From JALOOB01 sp964387985 (GTDB lineage Bacteria; Chloroflexota; Anaerolineae; CG2-30-64-16): a DNA stretch of 64,000 bases. The notes beneath the pieces were generated by a model. It was not told where the DNA came from. It searched no databases and saw nothing but the letters and a program-made list of their open reading frames with translations. Position 1 is the stretch's first letter. Every line of letters starts with the position of its first letter. Both the position numbers and the translations under genes were made by a program. Location: the NCBI GenBank assembly GCA_964387985.1, contig CAYLZG010000003.1, forward strand, positions 19,753 to 83,752. Reading direction: 5' to 3'. Positions 18,183-26,013 of the stretch are shown in pieces.

Positions 18183-18325
18183 ACCGCAGGGGTTGCGTGC
18201 GTACCACTCAACTGTGATCTGCGCCCCTGCGGTGGGATCGGGTTATCGCCAGAGGTATTGCACGCTGGAACGCTGATGCTATTCAGTGCTCCAGCGTGCT
18301 GCGGGGTGGAGTGACTGTTCACCCC
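18183..18325. terminator. Cluster of three inverted repeats after the 5'-nucleotidase gene
   Basis: Three stem-loops in 143 bases: ACCGCAGGGG/CCCCTGCGGT (18183-18192 with 18224-18233, perfect 10 bp), GCACGCTGGA/TCCAGCGTGC (18260-18269 with 18290-18299, perfect 10 bp) and GGGGTG/CACCCC (18303-18308 with 18320-18325). None has a clear T-run. They may stop or stabilise the 3' end of the long nucleotidase message. Confidence 0.45.
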
Positions 18326-18341
18326 ACCTCCTGTCTCGAGC

Positions 18342-21300
18342 CTAGTTGCGTCCTATCCACGGCATCAGGATGAGGTACCTATTTGCTGTCGTGGTCAATA
18401 TCGCACTGCCCTTCATGGTAGTATCGGCAGTCGATGTTGCGGTGATCGTGACAGTGTCTGTAGCCCTGTGGTCAGCTGTGGATGGGATCTCCACTTCCAC
18501 GGTCACGTCCACGCTTGCGCCTCCCGCCAGCGGACCCACAGTTGACGGGATCGTCGTGACCCACGTGTTGCCGGCGAGGGTCAGCGTGAATGTGTCCTCC
18601 TCGGATCCTGTGTTCATCAGGCTCACCGTGTACGTTACCGTATCGCCGACCATGCCGGTCTTGGATTGCGCTGCGGGTGTGAGCGCCACGCCGTACTGGA
18701 AGACCACGCGGCCTTCTATCTGCGGCGAGATCGGACTCGTTTGGGCTTTGATGTACTCGATCACTGCGTCGCGGACGTAAAGCTGTGTGTCTGCCTCAAT
18801 CTGGTCGAGTGGCCACAAGCTCACACCGCCTTCAGTGAAGTTGCACGCCCCTGCAGCTAGATAGTTTACCGTTGACACATTGTAGAATGTCATCGCATCT
18901 TCGAAGTCCACCGGCACACCTTGGATTATCAGGGATGTGACGTTGTTGCCGTCGGGGAGCGCCGGATGTGTATCGTTATAGCGAATGACGTTGCCCTTGT
19001 CGGTGTCAAGCATGCAGGTAGTGTAGTGGGAGTAGCCGCCATAACCCTCCACGTGTTTGTAGTAGTAGTAGTTGCGATAGGCGCGCTCAAGGACGGCCTT
19101 GAGCTGCGGCCCGTTCATTCGCAATACAAGCAGCGAGTTTTCGTATGGCATGGCCTGGAACATGTCCGAGACCTTGAGGGTGATCGGGTTGGTTGGTGTG
19201 GCGCCCACAGCGACTAACCTGTTGGTCATCGCGCCGGATAGGTGGAAGTCCACATCCACCCCGCTCTTCTCGAGCACGTACACAGAGGCGTCGGCCTGCA
19301 AATTGGCGCCGTTGGTTTCTTGTGTGAATGCCTGGTTCGTATCGATTGGCACCTCAGTCTGGCCGATTTCGGTGTCATTGTAGGCGTTGATGATTGACTG
19401 GTACGGGTCAACGATCGCCTTGATCGTTGGGTCCTCTACGGTGCCGATGTCGATGGCGATACTGCGCCCCGCTGCGGACAGCAGCTCGTAGCCACCACCG
19501 GCCTGGGGCATGAAGCCCAGGCTGACCTCACCGAGGTAGGTATTGTAGCGATACGCCTGGTTGATCAGCACCGGCGCGCCAGTTGGACCGGAGACCTGTG
19601 CCGGCAGGTACTTGTACGCACCGAATCCCTTGGAAGGATCGGTGTGACTGTGGCTACCAATGATGGCATCGATCCCCGGCACGGTGGCGGCCAGGTTGGT
19701 ATCAACGTTCTCGTCGACTTCAACGCTCTTCGGGTCTTCGGTGAATCCGATGTGCGTCAGTGCGACGACTGCATCATTTCTCCCGCGCAGTACGGGAACC
19801 AGCGCCGTCGCAGTCGCAATGGGGTTGGTGAAGCTCAGGCCGGGTATATTGCTTGGCAGTTCATAGCTTGGCACGCGATGGTTGGTGAGACCCAGGAAGC
19901 CAATCTTGACGGGATTCTCCGGATCGCCCGATGGCAACGCGTACTCCACGCCATCTCGCACGTTGACCTTGAGATCCTGTGCAGTAACAACGGGCTCGAG
20001 CCCAACTTTGTTGATTCCGTACTCGCCGGTGTCGCTGACATTGGCGCCGAGTATCGGGAATGCTGCCTGGCTGAAGGTGGCGCGGAAGACATCCGAGCCG
20101 AAATTGAATTCGTGGTTGCCGAGAACCATGCCGTTGTAGGCCATGGCGTTCATAACCGCAATCATCGGGTTACGCCACAGGGTGGGCGGCAACGGCGTAC
20201 CGTCAGCAGTCGTGCCCTGGGCAGCGTTCTTCAGATAGTACATCATCGAGTCGCCCTGGATCTGGTCACCCAGGTTGAAGAGGAGCGTGCGGTCAGGGTT
20301 GTGAGTGCGTTCTTGCGTGACAATCGTGGCGAGTTGGGTGAGGCCCTGGTAGTTGCCGCTCTTCAGCAGGCGGCCATGCGAATCATTGTGGTGCAGGAGC
20401 GTTACCGGGACGACCTCGCCGGCTTCGTAGACATCGTCACCATCGCCATTGCGGGAAATCCGGCCGTCAAGCATGCCGTCGCCGTTGGGACCCTTGTAGG
20501 CGGTTGCCGGAGTCCCATGATTGGCAGCAACCCACTCGTTGACTGCGTTGAGCATGTCACCCCAATACGTGATGTCCTTCATGTACTTGAATGGCGTATA
20601 GCCGTCCTGGCCGGCCGGGGCAAGGAATTCATTGGTGCCGACCTTGTAAGTCTTGGATGCATCCAGCGGCGCCCAGGTGTCTGAGGCTTTGTCGTAAACC
20701 TCAACATCGTAGGCGCCCCACGCAAAGGGTTGTGGCCCCGGCAGCGCATCGGAGTAGCGGAAGAACTTGTACCGGATACCTGATGGCTGGATCGCGCCCT
20801 TGAACAGCGTGGCGGACTGGTTGAGCAGGTCATAGATCTCTGCACCCGTCATCGTCCCTACGGCCGTGGCATTGCCGAACGGCAGAATCTGGAACATCTG
20901 CCCGTACGTCAGCAGCATGGGACCATGTGCCCAGATGCCTTCCGAACAATCGGCGGCCACGCTGCTCCATATATATGTTCCTGGGTTCGCCGGATCCTCC
21001 ACATCGCACCAGTCGGTGCGGATGCCTCCTGCGTTGTTGAAGAACATGTCGACGTCGTTCTCTGCATCGCCATCGCTGTTGAGCCAGCCATAGATCGCGT
21101 CGTCGACAAAGTCACCCATCGTGCTGTCGCCATTGTAATTGCGCAGCAGGTCAGTCTGCGCGTATCCCACCGGCGTATTGATCAGTTCCACGTAGTCGGG
21201 ATCGCTCACGTAACCGTTGACCAGCGTCTGGATCGGCGCGTATTCCGGATCGGTAGCCGCAACCGTGATGCGGGTCCAGGTGACGGTAACAGCGCCGGTG

Positions 21301-22226
21301 TCGGGATCGTAGGTCATGTCCGCGCGGCCGACTTTTCGTCCGGCATAGTGCGCCTGGACGACGGTCGTGTTGCCAACCATTGTTGCGGCAGCGAGATCGG
21401 TGTGACTGTGGCCGCCGATAATCAGATGGGCGGGTTTGCCGGCGTCATTGAGTTTCTTCGCCAGGGTCTGGTCGCCGTAGACGGTAAAACCGTAGCCGTA
21501 ACCGCCGTCGGTGTAGCCATTGTGGCTTAGAATAACGATTACGTCGGAAGCAGCGTCCACTTCATCGTAGTAGTGCAAGATGGACTCGGCTGGGTCGCGG
21601 AAGCAGATTCCCTCGGTGGCCCCGGCGATCGTGATGTAAGGCGTCTCAATCGATCCCACCCCGATCACGCCGACACGCACCGTGTTGGGCGCGGTTCCTA
21701 CGGTGAGGATCTCGTAAGGTGTGACCGAAGCGTTGAAGGGCTCCCAGGTACAGTTGTCGCCCGCGTCCTTTGTGACGACATTAGCAACGATCATTTGCAC
21801 TGGCGATTCGTCCGCGGTTGCTGCGGCTTCAGCCTGGGCGATGCGGTCGCCCAGCACACTCAGGCCCCAATCGAACTCGTGGTTGCCAAAGGTTGCAGCA
21901 TCGTAACCGATGGTCCGGTAGTAGTCTACCGTCGGTAAGCCTCTTTGCAGGTTTGACAGCAGGCTACCCTGCATGATATCGCCAGCGTCCAACAACAGGA
22001 CATTGTCGTCGCCAACTGCAGTGCGTACATCAGCGATCTTTTGTGCTACACGGGCTGCCCCGGGATTGCTGCCTGCCCGCTCCAGATTTCCGTGGAAGTC
22101 ATTGGTGTGTAGAACAGTGAAAGGGATCGGCGCCAGCGGTTCCGCGGCTGCCGGGACGGCAAGCCAGCTCGTTAGCAGCATGAGGATCAAAGAAAGTGCC
22201 AGAAACCTGCTGCGAGTATGCGACAT
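18342..22226 (-). CDS. Secreted tandem 5'-nucleotidase/UshA-like phosphoesterase with two catalytic modules
   Basis: A 1294-residue exported protein, about twice the usual UshA length. After a signal peptide (to about residue 29, ending AVPAAA) come two complete metallophosphatase plus 5'-nucleotidase units. Module 1 has VLHTNDFHGN (about 38-47), DAGDIMQGS, GNHEFDWG and GGHSHTD; module 2 has LLHHNDSHGR (about 605-614), NLGDQIQGD, GNHEFNFGS and GSHSHTD. All metal-binding His/Asp/Asn residues look intact in both. The final roughly 110 residues form an Ig-like/NEW3-type domain (GDTVTYTVSLMNTGSEEDTF) and end in YLILMPWIGRN. ATG 22226 follows AGGAGG. Likely role: extracellular salvage of phosphate and nucleosides. 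Confidence 0.9.
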   Translation of the reverse strand: MSHTRSRFLALSLILMLLTSWLAVPAAAEPLAPIPFTVLHTNDFHGNLERAGSNPGAARVAQKIADVRTAVGDDNVLLLDAGDIMQGSLLSNLQRGLPTVDYYRTIGYDAATFGNHEFDWGLSVLGDRIAQAEAAATADESPVQMIVANVVTKDAGDNCTWEPFNASVTPYEILTVGTAPNTVRVGVIGVGSIETPYITIAGATEGICFRDPAESILHYYDEVDAASDVIVILSHNGYTDGGYGYGFTVYGDQTLAKKLNDAGKPAHLIIGGHSHTDLAAATMVGNTTVVQAHYAGRKVGRADMTYDPDTGAVTVTWTRITVAATDPEYAPIQTLVNGYVSDPDYVELINTPVGYAQTDLLRNYNGDSTMGDFVDDAIYGWLNSDGDAENDVDMFFNNAGGIRTDWCDVEDPANPGTYIWSSVAADCSEGIWAHGPMLLTYGQMFQILPFGNATAVGTMTGAEIYDLLNQSATLFKGAIQPSGIRYKFFRYSDALPGPQPFAWGAYDVEVYDKASDTWAPLDASKTYKVGTNEFLAPAGQDGYTPFKYMKDITYWGDMLNAVNEWVAANHGTPATAYKGPNGDGMLDGRISRNGDGDDVYEAGEVVPVTLLHHNDSHGRLLKSGNYQGLTQLATIVTQERTHNPDRTLLFNLGDQIQGDSMMYYLKNAAQGTTADGTPLPPTLWRNPMIAVMNAMAYNGMVLGNHEFNFGSDVFRATFSQAAFPILGANVSDTGEYGINKVGLEPVVTAQDLKVNVRDGVEYALPSGDPENPVKIGFLGLTNHRVPSYELPSNIPGLSFTNPIATATALVPVLRGRNDAVVALTHIGFTEDPKSVEVDENVDTNLAATVPGIDAIIGSHSHTDPSKGFGAYKYLPAQVSGPTGAPVLINQAYRYNTYLGEVSLGFMPQAGGGYELLSAAGRSIAIDIGTVEDPTIKAIVDPYQSIINAYNDTEIGQTEVPIDTNQAFTQETNGANLQADASVYVLEKSGVDVDFHLSGAMTNRLVAVGATPTNPITLKVSDMFQAMPYENSLLVLRMNGPQLKAVLERAYRNYYYYKHVEGYGGYSHYTTCMLDTDKGNVIRYNDTHPALPDGNNVTSLIIQGVPVDFEDAMTFYNVSTVNYLAAGACNFTEGGVSLWPLDQIEADTQLYVRDAVIEYIKAQTSPISPQIEGRVVFQYGVALTPAAQSKTGMVGDTVTYTVSLMNTGSEEDTFTLTLAGNTWVTTIPSTVGPLAGGASVDVTVEVEIPSTADHRATDTVTITATSTADTTMKGSAILTTTANRYLILMPWIGRN

Positions 22227-22337
22227 GATCTTCCTCCTACATGACTGAAGCGTGTTCGATGGACGTTGAAAGCTGCGCCGTTGGCTTATGATCACCTCCT
22301 TCCGGGCGGGTGAGATCACTTGGGCCGTCCGCCCAAC

Positions 22338-23642
22338 TCAGATGATGCGCCGCGCTTCGACATAGAAGCGCTTTTCCTTTGCTTCGCCCATCGAGAACGT
22401 CTTGCGCGGCAGCGCACCATCAAGAATGACCGTCTTGAAGAAGCTTGATTTGTCAATTGCAGGCAAGTAGAAGCCCAGGTTGCCTGGTTGAGAGCCGAGG
22501 CGCACGACCACGTCCGCGCCGTGGACGTAATCGATCTTGTCGTAGCCTCCCATCTTGCCCCACGCGTCAAGGAAGGTCTGCAGGGTTCCGACAGGCAGAT
22601 TGCTCGGCGGGCTCGCCACATAACCCACATAACACCCGGAAGGCGTAATCACCCCGAAAGTGTGCTCGGGCCGTGCCTCGCGGTTCACAACGTCCATCAT
22701 CGTCTGGCTGGTGGCGCAAGGGACCAGGTGACACTGATCCGGGTAGAAAGTGCGCAGATCAGCGATCAGATCGCGCTCCACGCTGAAGAGCACCCTGTGG
22801 ATTGGTTCGAACTCCAGGCCCGGATCGTGAATGTTTTCGATCTCGACCAGAGCGTAGCGGGCTGGATGGTCCATCCCGACTTTGTCCTTGATATCTTCCC
22901 AGATGGCCTTGGCGGTGGCCAGCGAATGATTGCCGTCGCCCATTGCAAACACCAGGGGGGGTGTTTCCTGGGATAACCCGTATTTTTCTGCGAAGACGGC
23001 TGGGTCGCCCAGCCGCCCCAGCTCGGCCATGACCGAAGACTGCAGTTCCTCTTCTTCAACCGCGTAACCCGTCAAGTGGCCGCTCCCCAGCATCAGCTCG
23101 AAATCATAGAGCTGGCGCAGGCTCTTGCGGCGTGCAACCAGCGGTTCGATGACGCTGGCATCGGGGTCGTCAATCAGGACGAGAATGTGCGGCAGCTCGA
23201 GCGGCGCCCCCGAGCGAATGCGCACGCGCGGCGGGATGCGCTCGAGGATGGTGCCCTCGGTCGCGCGGATCAGGCTTGTGGAGCCTTTTGAGTAATCATA
23301 ATGCTCGAGATCCAAGGCCAGCATGAGGCCATGGCGCGTCTTTCCGGCCGCGGTCCGCTCGACAAGGACAATCCCTGAGAACTCCTCAAACAGGCCGCGT
23401 TCCAGGTAGTCGCGCATCGTGTCGCGAATGGAGCGCACGCGTGCGGCCTCTTCGGCGGAATCGAGATAGACCTCGGGAAGGGTGATGTGGTAGGTAGAGG
23501 GCCCTTCGCCTACGATGGTGGCGACTTCAGCCCAGTACTCAGGCTCTGATGTGAACTGATCGCACGCAATGACGGCCCACTTGCGCAGATCAACGCCGTG
23601 TTTTGGCAGGAGGACAGAGGGAATCTGAACACCCTTGGTCAT
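22338..23642 (-). CDS. DUF1015 family protein in a serine-synthesis gene cluster
   Basis: A 434-residue DUF1015 protein. Family marks are KWAVIACDQFTSEPEYW near the start and the central MGDGNHSLATAKAIWED (about residues 235-251). The D-G-x-H motif is comparable with the DGHHR box of ParB/SerK-like nucleotide-binding folds (family resemblance from memory, not computed). It lies downstream of serA and a class V aminotransferase. No phosphoserine phosphatase gene is seen in the window, so a role in the last serine step or in serine phosphate turnover is plausible but unproven. The start is ATG 23642. Confidence 0.88.
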   Translation of the reverse strand: MTKGVQIPSVLLPKHGVDLRKWAVIACDQFTSEPEYWAEVATIVGEGPSTYHITLPEVYLDSAEEAARVRSIRDTMRDYLERGLFEEFSGIVLVERTAAGKTRHGLMLALDLEHYDYSKGSTSLIRATEGTILERIPPRVRIRSGAPLELPHILVLIDDPDASVIEPLVARRKSLRQLYDFELMLGSGHLTGYAVEEEELQSSVMAELGRLGDPAVFAEKYGLSQETPPLVFAMGDGNHSLATAKAIWEDIKDKVGMDHPARYALVEIENIHDPGLEFEPIHRVLFSVERDLIADLRTFYPDQCHLVPCATSQTMMDVVNREARPEHTFGVITPSGCYVGYVASPPSNLPVGTLQTFLDAWGKMGGYDKIDYVHGADVVVRLGSQPGNLGFYLPAIDKSSFFKTVILDGALPRKTFSMGEAKEKRFYVEARRII

Positions 23643-23672
23643 GGACGCCCCTTTTGTTTTGGATTAATGAGC

Positions 23673-23745
23673 TACCACAGAGCCACATGGACGCTGGTGC
23701 CTTACGGAATCGTCCGTGCCTCAGCTCCTCTTTGTCTCTGTGGTA
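23673..23745. repeat. Inverted repeat with CACAGAG motif in the serA-DUF1015 gap
   Basis: TACCACAGAG (23673-23682) and CTCTGTGGTA (23736-23745) are perfect 10-base inverted arms around a 53-base centre. The gap between the two genes (116 bases) is almost filled by it. Purine-rich CACAGAG-type dispersed repeats are common in bacterial intergenic DNA; it may also fold in RNA as a processing site. Confidence 0.4.
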
Positions 23746-23758
23746 GGCAAAACGTGTG

Positions 23759-24670
23759 TTAGTTACACGGTTCGTTGGAGACGCGGATCAGCAGGTCGGC
23801 CACCTCATCGCCGATTCGGGCGGTAGCCTCCTTGGTGCCTGCGCCGATGTGCGGCGAGCCGATGACTTGCGGCAGTTCGAAGAGCTTTCGGTCGGTCAAT
23901 GGCTCGCTCTCGAAGACATCCAGCGCAGCACCAGCAACCTGGCCTGCCACGATCGCGTCGTAGAGCGCATCTTCATCGATCACGCCGCCACGTGCACAGT
24001 CGACAATCCGCACGCCTTTCTTCATCTTGGCGAAGGCTTCGGCGCTGAGCATGTGCTTTGAAGTTTCGGTAAGCGGCAGGTGAAGCGAGATGAAGTCGGA
24101 TTTTTCGTACAGCTCGTCCAACTCCACCATATGCATGAAGGGCTCGGCGCCAATGGTGCGGCTGTCATAGCCCAGGACCAGCATGCCCAGGGCAGCGGCC
24201 TTCTGTGCAGCTGCGGCGCCGATGCGACCCATGCCGACGATGCCCAATACCTTGCCCGCAAGCTCGATTCCCGAGAACTTCGACTTCTCCCAGGCCCCCG
24301 AACGCATCGACTCGGTGGCCTGAACGATGGGCCGAGCCAACGCGAACAGATAGGCGATGGTCAGTTCAGCGACAGCCTGGGTGCTTGCGCCGGGCGTGTT
24401 CATGATGCGGACACCCTTGGCCTCTGCGTATGGCACGTCGATATTGTCCACACCCACGCCGCCGCGTACGATCACCTTGAGATTGGTTGCTCTGTCGATG
24501 ACCGGCTTGCGCACCTTGGTTCGGGACCGTACCACCATTGCGTCGTAGGGTGCAATGGCTTCCAGCAACTCCTCGGGCGTGATGGCGTCTTGCACGTCTA
24601 CTTCCAGCCCGGCATTACGCATGCGCTCGACCGCACGCGCAGAGATGGAATCACAGACCAGGACTTTCAT
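23759..24670 (-). CDS. serA: D-3-phosphoglycerate dehydrogenase (short form)
   Basis: A 303-residue D-isomer 2-hydroxyacid dehydrogenase that oxidises 3-phosphoglycerate to start serine synthesis. It shows the NAD motif VLGIVGMGRIGAAAA (about residues 140-154), the catalytic segment CARGGVIDEDAL (about 229-240) and the acid/base His in SPHIGAGTKEA (about 280). It ends soon after the catalytic domain and lacks the C-terminal ACT domain, so it should not be serine-inhibited in the usual way. ATG 24670 has GAGGAG upstream and lies 25 bases after the aminotransferase gene, consistent with one operon. Confidence 0.9.
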   Translation of the reverse strand: MKVLVCDSISARAVERMRNAGLEVDVQDAITPEELLEAIAPYDAMVVRSRTKVRKPVIDRATNLKVIVRGGVGVDNIDVPYAEAKGVRIMNTPGASTQAVAELTIAYLFALARPIVQATESMRSGAWEKSKFSGIELAGKVLGIVGMGRIGAAAAQKAAALGMLVLGYDSRTIGAEPFMHMVELDELYEKSDFISLHLPLTETSKHMLSAEAFAKMKKGVRIVDCARGGVIDEDALYDAIVAGQVAGAALDVFESEPLTDRKLFELPQVIGSPHIGAGTKEATARIGDEVADLLIRVSNEPCN

Positions 24671-24695
24671 GATTGTTCTCCTCAGGTATGGCGTT

Positions 24696-25760
24696 CTACA
24701 GCTTGAGAATGTCGTCAATCTGCGCGGTCAACCACTTGATGTCTTCCAGGGTCAGGTCACCCATGTGACCGATCCGGAAGGTCTTGCCCTTGAACGGGCC
24801 ATAGCCATCGGAGATCTGTGCGCCTCGCTTGCCCAGTTCTTTGTTCAGTGCTCCGAAGTCGAAGCCGTTGTTGACGATGTGCGTAATGGTCGGCGAGAGG
24901 TACTTCTCATCACCGAAGAGGCCGAAATGCTTCTTGCCCCATTCGCGGGTATACCGGGCCATCTCGAGGTGCCGTGCATAACGGTTCTCCAGCCCCTCGG
25001 CGAACATCGCGTCCATCTGCTTGTCCATTGCATACAGGAAGCTGATCGCGGGTGTGGCTGGCGTGTTGAACTTGACGGCGTACTTTTCGTTTTCGATGAA
25101 GTCGAAGTAGTAACCCCGAATCGGGATCGTCTTAGCGCGCTCGAAGGCGCGTTCGCTCACTGCACAGACAGCGAAGCCCGGCGGCAATGCGAAGCACTTC
25201 TGGACGCCTGCCAGGCAGACGTCCAGGCCCCAACCGTCGAAGTCGATGGGCGTGCCGGCCATACACGATACGGAGTCGACCATGATGATGACTTCCGGGT
25301 ACTTCTCACGCACCAGCTTGGCGATCTCGGGCACCGGCCCGAGGATGCCAGTCGAGGTTTCGTTGTAGGTGAGGCACAGGGTGTCGTATTCACCTGTTGC
25401 CAGGGCTTCGTCCACGAGCTCCGGAGTAATCGCCATCCCGGGCTCGACCTCGATTTTTTCGGTCTGAACGCCGCAGGTCTTGGCAATTTCAAACCAGCGC
25501 CGGGAAAACTCGCCGTTGAGGGTGTTGAGCACCTTCTTCCCAACGCAATTCCGGATTGCACCTTCCATGACGCCTGTGGAAGCAGAAGTGAAGAGAAACA
25601 CGCGCCGGCTGGCGTTCAGGAGGGTCTTGACCTTCGTTTCAACACTCTGATGCAGCTCAGCGTAGGCCGAAGAACGGTGGCCGATCATCGGGGTGGCCAT
25701 GGCCTGCAGGATCTCTTCCCGCACTTCTGTTGGGCCAGGGATGAACAGCTTCTTGTGCAT
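24696..25760 (-). CDS. Class V aminotransferase (phosphoserine or serine-pyruvate type)
   Basis: A 354-residue PLP enzyme of the alanine-glyoxylate/serine-pyruvate aminotransferase family. Evidence: the N-terminal KLFIPGPTEVREEILQAMA, TSASTGVMEGAIRN (cofactor phosphate loop), VDSVSCMAGTPID (Asp that pairs with the pyridine nitrogen) and LAGVQKCFALPPG with the PLP lysine (about residue 190). In Thermotoga and Clostridia, relatives next to serA act as phosphoserine aminotransferase, so SerC function is inferred from context. ATG 25760 has GGAG eight bases upstream; the GTG two codons earlier is less likely. First gene of the three-gene cluster. Confidence 0.88.
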   Translation of the reverse strand: MHKKLFIPGPTEVREEILQAMATPMIGHRSSAYAELHQSVETKVKTLLNASRRVFLFTSASTGVMEGAIRNCVGKKVLNTLNGEFSRRWFEIAKTCGVQTEKIEVEPGMAITPELVDEALATGEYDTLCLTYNETSTGILGPVPEIAKLVREKYPEVIIMVDSVSCMAGTPIDFDGWGLDVCLAGVQKCFALPPGFAVCAVSERAFERAKTIPIRGYYFDFIENEKYAVKFNTPATPAISFLYAMDKQMDAMFAEGLENRYARHLEMARYTREWGKKHFGLFGDEKYLSPTITHIVNNGFDFGALNKELGKRGAQISDGYGPFKGKTFRIGHMGDLTLEDIKWLTAQIDDILKL

Positions 25761-25829
25761 TGCCACGTCTCCTTATGAGGTAGATATATTTGTTCGGGCG
25801 CCTTTGCCCAGTGATGAGGCTACGCAGCT

Positions 25830-25858
25830 AATATACTCGAAAGTGGTGTGCCTGGCAA
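25830..25858 (-). promoter_or_regulatory. Promoter of the aminotransferase-serA-DUF1015 cluster
   Basis: Minus strand TTGCCA (25858-25853), 17-base spacer, TATATT (25835-25830); each box matches at 5 of 6 positions. Transcription would start near 25823, about 63 bases before the start codon. Confidence 0.6.
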
Positions 25859-25949
25859 GAACGTTCGTCATATATGAGGTGACAAATCAGTCGTTTCCGG
25901 GGTGCTGGCGGCCCGCTTAAGGGTCGCTCGCAGGAGCACAGCCGTGGGG

Positions 25950-25978
25950 TTGACCTGGTGCGACCGGACAGGTATCAT
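25950..25978 (+). promoter_or_regulatory. Promoter of the ABC exporter gene
   Basis: TTGACC (25950-25955), 17 bases, TATCAT (25973-25978); both boxes match at 5 of 6 positions. It lies 35 bases before the ABC start codon and is divergent from the serine-cluster promoter. Confidence 0.55.
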
Positions 25979-26013
25979 GGCCCAGGGATTGCCGGCAAGA
26001 AGGGGGTGCAAGC

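Noticed and set aside
19644..20684. 346-codon plus-strand frame inside the nucleotidase
   Set aside because: Shadow of the minus-strand gene; no ribosome site or motif.
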